DNA of 64,000 nt from Gnetum montanum (lineage: Eukaryota; Streptophyta; Gnetopsida; Gnetales; Gnetaceae): the NCBI GenBank assembly GCA_015680685.1, contig MNCI01013629.1, forward strand, positions 639,009 through 703,008, given 5' to 3'. Below, in pieces: positions 43,369 to 54,600 of the stretch. A program made the position numbers and the translations under genes. How positions within the stretch are numbered: position 1 is the first letter of the stretch; the number at the start of each line of letters is the position of its first letter. The notes under the pieces are model-generated. The model was given only the letters and a program-made list of their open reading frames with translations, was not told the origin of the DNA and did no database searches.

Positions 43369-46300
43369 TCATTTCAGTAATTTTTTGATCTTGTTCATTT
43401 TAATGGTGGATGATCTTTCAACCGGTATGATCCGGTATTCAGCGTCACCTTCGCTGATTACATTAAACGGCAATTCGGTCCAAGGGACCTCTGATGGAAT
43501 GTCTTTTATGTCAGCGTTTTCAGATATTTCAGTGTCCATAGAGAGCTCTATATTAGCTTCTACTTGAGGAAGTACAGGCGTTTCTGTTTGAGGAGGCTTT
43601 TGTTCGATGTCAGAAGATTTACCGTTTACCGATAGTTGCGGATTATCATTATTTTGGCTAGGTTCTTCGAGTTCGACTTCCGAGCCTTGGTCTATGTCTA
43701 TATGCGATGAGATAATAGGAGTGACTGCTTCGCCATGTATGACGATTTCTCCACCTTCATAAGGCAGATGAATTTCCTGATGGATGGGGGAGGAGACAGC
43801 TCTTAGTTGGGCTTGCCAGGGTCTTCCCAATATTAAGTTGAACCCTGGCATCTCATCCACTACTAGGAAGTTAGCAGACGTTGGGAATTGATCTCCCGCT
43901 ATAAAGTCTAAGGTTATTGAACCTTTCACCATTACGCGTGACCTGTTGAATGACTTTAAACATGTGATCGTGGCTGGTTTAAGTAGTTCAGTGAGCCCTA
44001 GCTGCTCGATAATGTGGTACGGCACGACGTTTGTCGCAGCTCCATCGTCTACATGGACCCTATGTATTTTAAATCGGTTTATATAGATTGTTATGAACAT
44101 GGGAGCTGTTGTCACCTCCTTCGTTCTTTTATCGACCTTGATGTTGTCGTCATGAAAGTTTAGAGGCTTAGGAGTTGTCCCATGAGGTGAGAACATCACC
44201 GCATGGATGGAGGGTTCGTTTGGGGGTAAATCCTCGCTCACCGGAATTGATGTTAACATGCGCACTAGAGCTTCCCGATGCGTTTGAGATGTTAGGACTA
44301 AGTCATACAAGCTCAGTGAAGTGTTTTTTTGTTTTAATGCTTGCGTGACTTATGTCAAGGCGACTGCGAAGTTTTCACTGTTGGGGGTGTTTCGATTGGT
44401 GCTGATTGGATCCATTGGACCCAACAGTTTTATCTCCTGTCTTGTTAGTTTGTTAGCTTTCGGAGCTATCGTTTCGGATGATTCATGTTTTTCAGATGAC
44501 TCACCTTCATTGCTTGTGCCTGGTTGATCGTTAGATGATGACATGGGTACAGAGTTTAGGGGAGTGGGCTTAGGTGCTCCTAGAGCTAGCTGTTGGTGCT
44601 CTTTCTCCAAACATTCTCACGTAAGCATATCTGCCAGACGTTCTCGTGTGTCACGCGGAGGTGGAGTTGACCTCGGTGTCTGGGATTGCCCAGGAACCTT
44701 TACAACGTAGGGAGCTGTACGAAGCCGCGCGTACGATTGGGCAGGAGTTTGTGTAGGTAGCCTAATGATGTACGGGGGTGGTCTTTGTTGAGGCTGAGCC
44801 TCTGTCGTAGCAACGGCAGGTGGTACTCGGATTACAAAAGGGGTGGGCCGAGCATGAGGAGTTGGTGTACCTACTGGGTTAGCCTAAGGGATGCGCACTA
44901 CGTATGGTTGTTGGCGTGTCATGGCATTAGAGGTAGGCATGGTGGAGGGCATTCGGATTACGAATGGCCGCTGCGGGTTGTGAGGTGATTGGGGTGTAGA
45001 GTTGGCTGGGGGAATTTGAACTACGAATGGTTTGTTAGATGCTTCTTGTTTGTTTTCGGGATAGACGGTGCTGATGTGGGGTGTGCGGGAGTCATCATCA
45101 CAATAGATTGAAGTGATTACATACAGTGTCTCTTTAGCATTCAGGGGATCTTTATACACCCCCATGGTCTGATTTTGGGGTTGTACGGGGTTAGCCCCGT
45201 CGAAGGTTATCTTACCATCATCGATCATCCTCTGGATGTCCTGCTTCAAGGTGAAGTAGTAATCCGTTCCATGCCCATTGCGTTGGTGATAGTCGCAGAA
45301 GCGATCCATCCTGAATCCTTTGGGCACGGGCGGCTCATCCGGCGTTGCCAAGCTTGGGTTCTGTATGAGTTGACAGAACCGATCATGTCTTTGGATAGCC
45401 GCTGGGGACAATTGCTTATGTTGCATCAATCCAGCCTTTAAAAGTTGATCAAAGAGCTGGGATGGCTTCATCAGTAAAGGCGTGTACTGAGAGGGTTCCT
45501 TCCTCTCGAAGTTACGCGTACGGTTCGTCGGGTTTTGCGATGATGATTCCGGGGCTGTTGCGGGAGCGGGCTAATAGTAGTTAGTGGGGGGAACAGGTGG
45601 TTTGTATTGATGCATAGTGTTTGCTTGCTGCGCCCCTGCTATCGTTGCTACAGTTGGCTTGGCCTTTTCTTTGTCTTTCTCAGTGTGTTGGTTTCTGAAA
45701 GTTTGGTACGCAGGGTCGTTGCTGTTTTGAGCAGCTTCCTCTATGTTTTTGATTTGCTCAAATGCTTGATTTAGATCATGCGCATCGAGGTAATACAGTT
45801 TGGACTTGAAGAAGTCATTGATAGCCCCTTTTAGTATCGTGAGCAGATAGGTTTGAGAGATGGGGTCATGCAGCTCGTTGAGAGCTGCGCTCCATCTCTG
45901 AATGAACTTCTGCACCGGTTCGAGGGGTGCCTGTTTGATTTGCATGAGGCTGTCCAGTGTTGCTTTGGGTTTCAAGTTGTATTTGAACCAGGTCACAAAC
46001 TGGTGTAGAAGATCATCTAGGGAAAGGATGGAATTCCCGGGCAAGGCCTGGTACCAGTCAAGTGCCCTTCCTGCGAGGGACATGGGGAATACTCGTAGTA
46101 TTGAGTGGGGCCATGCCTGGAGGAGTACGCACTCTAATCTAAACGTGATGAGGTGGGTGTTGAGGTCCGTCTCTCTGTTATACTTAGTCAGCGTTGGGAG
46201 AGGGACACCCTTGGGCAAAGTCAATGGCGGGACAGAGGAGCTGATAGGGTCATCATTGTAGAAATCTACTACTCTCAACTCGCCATCAGCGACGGTCTTG

Positions 46301-47460
46301 AGGCGTTTTACCTCATCTATCAATTATTGCATCAATTTTTTAGCGTCTGCCCAATCTTGGGTGCTCGGTGAAGCTACAGGCTGGGGGAGCGGTGCTGCAT
46401 ACCAGCTAGATTGCTGGGTCGCGGGTTGGAAAGCCGAAGGCTGGGTGATCGGCGGTTGTGCTTGTGGGTGGTTAACGGCGGGCGGTGCTAAGGCTGAGAT
46501 GTTAAAAGGAAAATGTTGTGGTTTTTGTTGTTGTTGCAGCTAGGGCTGTGCTTGAGGAACCGTGATTGGAGGGATTGTGTGGGGTGGGATGTGCTGATGA
46601 GGAACTTGATATGATGACGCCCCCCTTACTGGCCATTGTCCCGCTACGTTGTATGCGGGGACTCCCTGTTGGGCTGGGACCGCTTGGGGAGCTGTATGCG
46701 TCTAGATATAGGGTATGAAATGAGCTAATGTAGACGCGGGGATCACATGCGACATCCCAATTACGTGAGGTGGGAATGTTGGTCCCGTACTATCATGAGG
46801 AAGCGGTGCTTGTGAGGACGGGCCTGCAGCTATATTAGGGGTAACTGTTATAGGGAAGGTGTGAGGTTGGGGATCGCTCGGGAGCGGAATGTGCACGAGT
46901 GCTGGTGTTTCCGGTGGTGGCATCTGAACTTGGGCAAGTCTAGTGTGTTGTACGTACAAGGCTTCCCCCGTCCCAGGATGGAAGATGGGGTTCATTTGTG
47001 CTTGAGGGCTCAAGGTGTGGTATGAGTCTCCCTGCTCAGATTGGGCAACGAACTCATCTTCTTCCCCTGGCTGAGGCTCTAGTGTGGGTTAGTCCAATGA
47101 CTGGCTTCTGTGCAGGAGGAGCTTGGTAAAGAGCTCCAAGAATTGTTTCGGAACGGGGATTACGTCATATGGGGAAGGGATGAACTCGTGTCCTCCCCTG
47201 TAAAAGAGTTTGAATTGTCTCTTTACTTCGATTTCAGCCCTATCCACCACCAGGCCAGCTTGTATCTTAATGCAGATGAAGTTATACTCATCTTGGGTTA
47301 TAACATTGGCAGCTGGATCTCTCCCTTGTAACCTCAAAGACCGACGGGGCCCCATCGTGGATTGCCCTCCCAAGTGTGGCGTGACAGACTGCTGGGCAGC
47401 CATGGTGTCTGAGATGTTAATGTCCTGGGTAGTGGCAGCAGTGGTGTTTACGGGATTCAT
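43369..47460 (-). pseudogene. gag-pro: E6 gag-protease
   Basis: One frame runs from ATG 47460 to 43369 with eight in-frame stops and no frameshift. The N-terminal region (RRSLRLQGRD) is followed by a long Pro/Gln linker, then a capsid-like core at about 46250-45700 (HLITFRLE, ALDWYQALP, FIQRWSAALNE). A zinc-knuckle-like FCDYHQRNGHGTDYY lies near 45305. At about 45035-44690 there are five or six P-[FY]-[VI]-[VI]-x-x-P motifs. The protease has VHVDDGAATNV (about 44060) and LILGRPWQ. Seven of the eight stops are TAG or TAA, consistent with C-to-T changes at Gln codons. Gag packages the RNA and protease matures it. The present copy cannot make the full protein without readthrough. Confidence 0.9.
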
Positions 47461-47827
47461 GATGATAGGTTGCGTATGTAAAACTGTTTGTGTAAACGCT
47501 AAGTGTTCAGCGTAGACGCTGGTCAGTGTGCAGCGTAAACGCTTAGTAGGCAGCGTAGACGCTGGTTTTCGGGCAGCGTAAACGCTAAGTATGCAGCGTG
47601 GACGCTAGTCTTCGGGCAGCGTAGACGCTAGAGTTTGTGGCGTATACGCTGGCGTAAGCGTGCAGCGTAGACGCTAGGGTATGTATGCAGCGTAGACGCT
47701 GGAAGGTTGACAGCGTAGACGCTGAGAGTCAGGGGTTTAAACAGGATAGCAAAAACGCTGATGAGCGTACAAACTGAGCGTACAGTCAATTTGTTTAAGC
47801 GGAGGCCCTCCTTCTAGCTACAATTTC
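47461..47827 (-). promoter_or_regulatory. E6 leader with repeats and candidate primer site
   Basis: Next to the 5' LTR on the minus strand is GAAATTG then TAGCTAGAAGGAGGGCCTCC (47820-47801), matching the E5 candidate primer-binding site. The rest (47500-47735) is an array of CAGCGTAGACGCT-type words. Confidence 0.6.
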
Positions 47828-49306
47828 TATACCGCCCGAAATCGTCGGTCCCCGGCTGGAAGGGGAAACGGAGACCGTGGGATCGCAGGACGAGCACAGA
47901 TGACCCCACCTTCGCCTGAGGGCGTGCTAGAATGCACGAAGGTAGGGTACCTTGGGTGGTCCGCACGCGGATCAGACAAGGATTTCCCCGAGCGCCACCG
48001 AAGTGTTATACGCTGGGTTATGTGTAAACGAAGTGTAAACAGTGAAACAAACAGACAGAGCGTAAGCGTAAAAGGGCGTAAACAAGGTTGGGCATAAACA
48101 GCGTAAACAAATATAGGCCCAGTGTAAGCGTATACAGGTGTGAACAGCGTGAACAACGTAAAAAAAGTGTAAAGAGCGTAAGCAAAATGTAAACAACGTA
48201 AACAGTGTGGGCGTATACGGACGTGAACAGAGCGTGAACGTAAACAGGCATAAATGAAGCGTGGGCCAAATTGACGTAAAACTGTAAAAGAACTTGCAAC
48301 AAACGTAAACAGTGGATCACAGAGTCAAAATGTTATGCATCGGTCTAACGCAGTCATGTAGGGACACAAGGCGGACGTAAAGCCCCGATGGACGTAGGGA
48401 TGTAGCTGGTTGGCGCGGTAGGCGGAGCGTGGATTGTGCTCGGCGTACAGGACTTCCAGCGTAAGCGTAAGCGTAAGGGGTTTCTGGGCTCTTGTTTGCA
48501 GCGTAATTGCTCTGGGTCTACCCTGGTAAATTTTTGCCGACCTGGAATTTACGGAAGACTGGGCTATTTATAGGGGTAGGGTTACCGAGAAAATCGGATT
48601 GGGAGACACGTGGCGTATAGACCGGGTGTTTACAATTTAGAAACATGGTATACGCTGGGCGTATACGCTACAACAGGCCGGCATATACGCTGGGCGTGGA
48701 CTTGGATGGATGCTGGCGTATACGCTGGGGCGTATACGCTGATGGATGCTGGACGTCGACTTGCTTCAATTCTTGCTCCCGTGGCACCTGCTGAGCGTGC
48801 GTGTGAAGTGTGTATGCTGAGCGTCGGGTGTATACGCTAGTGAATGTTGGGCGTATACGCCGGGCGTATACGCCGAAGGATGTCCACTTGCTTCAATCCT
48901 TGCTCTTCGGTGTAATATTCATGCTGCCATTGGAGATCTTGTCGTCGAGCATGTGCATCTGTTGTACCTGGGTGTGTACGCCGGAGAGCTGGGCATATAC
49001 GCTAGAGTGCTGGGTGTATACGCTGGGCGTATACGCTAGAGTGCTGGGCGTATACGCTGGAGTGCTGGGTGTATACGCTGGGCGTATATGCTGGAGTGCT
49101 GGGCGTATACCCTGGCACAACACTTGGTTTAAAACTGGGCGTATACGCTGGGTGTATACGCTGGCACAACACTTTGTAAAAACCAGGTGTTTCGATTCTC
49201 AGAGTTACCCTGTGTGACTTCAAATGTAGCCAAAGTCGTCTGTAGGTCACGGGGATCTGCTTCTTGTCAGACAAATGCTAAACTCAAAAATTTTTGTGAT
49301 GTTTCA
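47828..49306 (-). repeat. E6 5' LTR (1,479 bp)
   Basis: The minus strand starts TGAAACATCACAAAAA at 49306. The array is at 48645-49175 and the TATA box at 48565-48572. The end reads CGGGCGGTATA, so the terminal CA is changed to TA compared with the 3' LTR. Confidence 0.93.
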
Positions 49307-50387
49307 GAAAGGATTGATCAAAAATAGAGGAAGCATGACAACAAAACTTCCATTTTTTGCAGGTTCACCATTTTACGCTGAATTACGCTATGAGGCATAA
49401 TTTAGCATGATGCAGCGTAATCTGGCATGGTGCAGCATAATACAAACAAAGACAAAAGTAGTATAATACGAGCATTAGTTGTTCATACGTCATGATATGC
49501 TCTCTAGCATATTGCAGCGTAATCAAAGAATAGCCTATGACCAAAGCCCAAACAAGGGTGGTTTACGACGTGCTATGCAGTGTAGCACCGCAAGCTTTAG
49601 CAACAAACACATCAGGTCAACGACATTAAGCAAGTTTAGGACACGCATCATCTAAACCGCATTTTTCTCCTAACCCTAATCTTATAAATACTCTAGTTGA
49701 CAAAGATCAAAGGGTTGGTAAAAATTTCTACTAAGATTAACATATTTTCCCTGTCCAAGATTTTTTTTCGATTGGCAATGTTTGGCAACTTTTAGCAAGG
49801 ATTGACAAGAGAACAAAGAGGATCAGTAATCGCAAGAGTATCGATGATAATTAGCAAGAACCTTTGGTCAGAAATAGCTGTTTGATGGACATTCTACTTC
49901 GGGACCAACCTCCTTATACCTAGATCCGCCAGAACAAGGTAGATCGACCTTTGCTTGCTTCATCTTTGAACAACCTTCTTGTTGTTGGTGTGTACTTCAC
50001 TTAAATCAAAGTTTGCTTGTAATCATTATATCTAATATATTTGGTTCATGAGTTGAATCCCAGATCTTGGGATTGCCTACATTCTAAATTTGATCTCTTG
50101 TCTTTTATTCACACAAATCTTGCAAATCGCTTTAAATCGATTACATCGTTTTCAATTATCTTCAAAGTTAACAATATTACATTTTCTCATAAAGAACCAT
50201 CATTTTTTCATCCAAGTATCAAAAAATTTTTACTGATCAAGTAAGTCCCTGTTTGATTGACAAGACCATTCAGGGCACCTCATATTCGTTTTCTCTCTAG
50301 CACGGTCCTTTCACGAATCTAGGGTTAGAACTGTGTACACAAACTTTCATTTGGTATTTCCAGTGATCAACGTTTTCCATCGTTACA
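49307..50387 (+). repeat. E5 3' LTR, right piece
   Basis: Resumes with the GAAAG duplicate and GATTGATCA and ends GTTACA. It contains a TATA box (49683-49690) and a U5 AAGTAAGTCCC (GT 50241). Joined with 31059-31475 it is about 1,493 bp, against 1,491 for the 5' LTR. Confidence 0.92.
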
Positions 50388-51113
50388 ATGCTTCCCTCTA
50401 TACCTGCATATTCTAGGCCATCCCAATTGACTTTTAGTAATGATGCCATTAGGGAAGATCCTGAAAGTGGTCAGGTGACCACGAAACCTCTTTTCATCGC
50501 AATTCAGGTCAGCCAACACTGGATCCTAAGGGTACACGTTGATGACAAGGTTGTCACAAATGTCATCCCCTTTCCTATTGTGGACAAGTTGGGCTTGGTC
50601 GACCAAATCAAACCCACAACAACGTCCTGCCTAGGGTCATTCAACGAGGCACACATCCTAGTGAAAGGCATAGTCCACATGGACTTTGTAGCAAGGGACC
50701 AATTCCCCACAAACATAACATTCATCATGGTTGAGGAAATGCCTATGTTTAACCTAATCTTGGGAAGATCATGGTTAGCACAACTTAGGGCTATCTCCTC
50801 ACCCATACATCAAGAAATCCACCTACCATACACGGGCAGGGAGGTGGTGATCTATGGTGATGAAGTAGCAGCACAAGCTATCCGTAATGTAGACATGGAG
50901 TAGGGCTCAGAGGTCGTAACCTCTAAGAATGAAGCACTTGCTTATGCTCACATTGAACATCTAGTGGGAGAATCAACCCAGTAGACTGATCTCCAAAATG
51001 AAAGTGCATGGGTTGAGTTTCCCTTCCAAGTAGGGGACAACAATGTGGATGAGGGCCTTGGCAAGGCACCTCAGCCTTACGTTCCGATCAACCCACGATG
51101 GATCAAGAAGTAG
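50388..51113 (+). pseudogene. pro: E4 protease, right part
   Basis: It continues the protease cut by E5, starting with the ATGCT duplicate. The active-site region reads VHVDDKVVTNV: the Gly-Ala after the second Asp is replaced by Lys-Val, so the catalytic turn is lost. Flap and C-terminal motifs (MFNLILGRSWLAQL, EIHLPY) remain. Stops lie at 50901-50903 and 50981-50983, and the terminal TAG at 51111-51113. Confidence 0.85.
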
Positions 51114-51679
51114 CTACGCATAGCGTAGCAATCCCACTGCTTTCTACCTAGCTGCTATCCCTTGTATGTTCACTGCTTTTTTGCTTTGTTAACATACCAT
51201 CCTTTTGGCATGCTACGCTATGGCCTGAAATGGCGTAAAACTAGCATTCACCACCTTTTTCTTTGTTGACATATCATCCTTTTGGCATGTTACACTATGG
51301 CCCGAAATGGCCTAAAATTATGTTACACTATGGCTCGAAACAGCCTAAAACTAGCAATGGCCCAAAATGGCCTAAAGCTAGCATAAGTTACCAGTTAGCC
51401 ATTGTTCAAGTTGTTAACGTATCATCTATTTGGCATGTTACGCAATGGCCTGAAATGGGCTAAAACTAGCAATGGCCCAAAATGGCCTAGAACTAGCACA
51501 TGAAAGCATGAACATTTTATAAAAAATGTAGCACGTATGCAATGCAAAAGTTAACGCAGAGTCTATTTCTTTTTTGAAATTCTTTACTTTATTCAAAACT
51601 TTTGACTGTTGACAATGTTTACAAAATTTCTTTACAAAATTTCAAAATTTCAAAATTCCAAAAGGAAAACCCCATGTGG
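51114..51679 (+). repeat. E4 spacer repeats after protease
   Basis: From about 51220 to 51500, repeats of TGGCCCGAAATGGCCTAAAACTAGCA, then A/T-rich DNA with TTTCAAAAT repeats. No gene. Confidence 0.8.
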
Positions 51680-54600
51680 TCATGGGTTGTCTCTATTTGC
51701 ATCATCTTCACCTTTTCCTCCTACATTATTTCCTTTTGCATTATCTTCCCCTGCATCGCCCTCTGCCAGTTCTTCATTCCCTCCCTCTACGGGCCTTGTG
51801 CCCTCATCTGGAGCCTGCATCACAGGAGTGAAGTGGTTAGTTAGGGCAAAAAATGCAAATTGCAAGAGAGAATAAGCATTAACATAGTAGAAAGCAACTA
51901 ACTTGAGAAGGGCTTGCACCCATCTCGAAGGGTATCCGATCTAAGCTGAGCCCGATGCGGTGCCAGACCTCCTCTATCGTGATGTCCATCCAACACCTGT
52001 TGCGAGGTTTAGCATCCGCAGCAGCTCTCTCCTTTCGACGGTTTTCCACCTTGGTGGTCCTAGGGAAAAAGAGATGGTTGTGGTCTCTCCTATGGGAAGG
52101 CCCACTTTCAGGTTAGGAGATTCCGTAACCTTTACCTACTCCTTGAACTTGGCATAGGCATCAGAAGCGTCGATGGAATTTATGAATGCTTTATACATAA
52201 ATGCCTTCACAACAGTGTCCTTGTATAGTTTACAATGGGTGGTATTTTCCTATTTATACATGTTTATGATTTCTCTAGGACTACCCCCATTCATAAATCT
52301 TGGCGCTAACATCTTTTAAATCCTAACACTTTTGGGCTAACAAGTCCATTTGCATCCGCTGTTCAATTATCTCGTGAGTGGCTTTAATGTTCTGACGCGT
52401 GACTGTCCAAAACCTAGTGTAGTCTATTACAGCTATGCACCAATCCTCGTTATTAGTGTCATGAGCTATGAGGAACTCATTCCTTGACCTGAGATCCTCC
52501 ACCTTGACGACCAGGTCGGCCTCTCTTTGCTCAGCCCTTTGGACCCGCTTCCACAGGTCCTCATTGATGTGCTTATACTCCCACAAGGAGTATGCTGAGT
52601 GAAAAATGCATTTGCAAGCCTTTTCGTACATGCTATGAGATACCTTGGTCACTTCAAGTAAATGTAGGTACAACACCGACCTTCAAAGGTCGTGCCGAGT
52701 CCCATTTGAGTTGAGAGGCTGCCATGACACAAAGAGCATAACAATCATATTAGCATAACAAGAATAACAAACTCAAGGAATTCTAGCATATAACAACATA
52801 AGAGCACTTAGCACTACTACTTACCTGTGTCAAGGTCCACTTGTTAGAGGCAGTTGATCATGTCATCAATGATTCTCTGTACGAACATAAATTTATTAGG
52901 GATCTCGGCCCACGACTCTACACGAATCAGAGAGGGTCCCATAGTATCAACAGTAGTGCTTGTTACATAACTAAACATATCATAAATGGTTGAAAGAGGG
53001 TGTGATAAGGTAGACATATTGCTAAACTTACCAGCTTCCAATTGTGGCCTCCCTTCTTGCTGATGCAAGACGATGGTGGTAGCTTTGGAAGAGGTCCTTG
53101 CCAATTCTGTATGGACCTCTTTCTCATGCATTGGTGCCTTTCCTTTTAGGAGACCTTTCTTTTTTATTCAGAGGATCCTCTTTGTTAGTAGGAGGATTCT
53201 CCCTAATTACAAGAGCCCCTGCCTTAGCGACAGGAGCTCATGTATTCTTGATCGGGGTCCTTTCTTCTAAGACAGGGGCCTCCATGTCTTTATTCGTTGC
53301 CTCGATCTTAGGGGCCGACACCTCTTCATCACCTTCTTCTTATTCTTCTTTCTCTACCAGCAAAGAAACATGTTTTCATTAATACAAAAAAATTTAGCTC
53401 AAAGTAGGTGCTACGCTATGCTATGTCGCCTAGCGTAGCAAACAATAACAAAGTAAGCATTGAACAAAAGCATTTACTAATGGGGGGTTGTGTCCTCTGC
53501 AGTTTAAGCCGTAGTCTTTGCCCCTCCTCCTCCTCCGCGTGAAGGATTTCCTCAGCTGGGAAAGGCCTCTTCCACCACAACTCTTTGGGCATAATCTCAA
53601 CCATGAGATGTTTGCCCTGTGACATGCTACCAGCTATAGTAGGGGGTGTCTCACCTATGCTATCTTGATAACAAACGTTGTGAGGCACCAGATCCTTAGT
53701 CATAACAGAGAATGACTCCCCAATTATTTTTGGGGAATCTTATGCTCGGATGGTCTAGAAGATTTGGCAAATCCATGGTTTGAAAATCTGATCATGATTT
53801 CACATGACCCAGACGCCATTCTCTTGAACCACCAGAAACTCCGCGAAGCACTTCAGACAACCTATGTAGAAGGCATAGTGTATGTTGGAATGGGACTCTC
53901 ATTTCTAACGGTGTCCCAAGATTTTGGCCTGTAAGCCTTTACATAGGAAGCTAGCCCAGTTGTAATGGGCCCCCTCCTCCCTAACTGCACACATTATCCA
54001 GGCCTCCTCAATCCCTAGGACCTTCCCTTGGGTAAGCAGCTGAGGGAATGCATGAGCACAGAAGACCAGGTAAATCTCTAAGGCGGGCCCGTCTTTGAGT
54101 TTATCCATAGGGAGCCCCTTTTGCTCCTTGGAAATGCTCAACCACTCCTAAATATCCTTCTTTTGAAGGGTTAGCTCCTTCTTTCCCCTCAACCCTATGA
54201 GGACACCATTGGCAGGAACACGAAACAAGTCTGTAAACAGCTGGTCATTGATTTTAATGACCACCCGCATGTCCCGTATGTGTGTGTAGAAGTGGCCTAC
54301 ATTTTTAGAAAAGGAGTTGACCAGAGAGAGCATATTGGTGATAGGAATGCTCAGATTCAGGGCCAAGAATAGATCCATAAGTCTAGCCTTTTCGAGGTTC
54401 TGGACCAAGGAGTCTGAGGCCTCAGCATTTATCCAGCGCTAGCTCGCTTCTACTTCGCCGTATTTGAAGTAGATGTTCTCCCCCTGTGCCTCGGTGGTTA
54501 CCACTGTCACCTCCTAGGGCTTCTTCACCCCTACAACAGTTTTTGCAAAAATGTTTAGCATGAAAACATAGAAAGTACAAAGATTGCAAAGACACTTAAG

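Larger units (their letters stand above)
31476..49306 (-). mobile_element. E6: complete, youngest Tat-like element
   Basis: About 17.8 kb, on the minus strand, flanked by GAAAG duplicates (31471-31475 and 49307-49311). On the minus strand the order is 5' LTR (49306-47828), leader with repeats, gag-protease (47460-43369), spacer, a gene on the opposite (plus) strand (38396-42806), pol (37855-34396), tandem repeats with an assembly gap, hairpin plus polypurine tract, and 3' LTR (32924-31476). The LTR pair is very similar by eye and the coding regions are the least damaged in the window. Confidence 0.93.
18184..50387 (+). mobile_element. E5: complete element, split by E6
   Basis: It is bounded by LTRs starting TGAAACACC and ending GTTACA and flanked by the 5-bp duplicate ATGCT (18179-18183 and 50388-50392). 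Order: 5' LTR, leader, gag-protease, repeat spacer, remnant antisense gene (exon 1 and part of exon 2), pol, tandem repeats, hairpin plus polypurine tract, 3' LTR. E6 interrupts the 3' LTR. Without E6 the element is about 14.4 kb. By eye the two LTRs differ clearly more than the E6 pair do, which fits E5 being older. Confidence 0.92.

Noticed and set aside
43369-47460. Stop-codon readthrough or RNA editing restoring gag-protease
   Set aside because: Stops lie at many unrelated positions, differ between elements and fit ordinary decay by cytosine deamination. No conserved readthrough context is seen.
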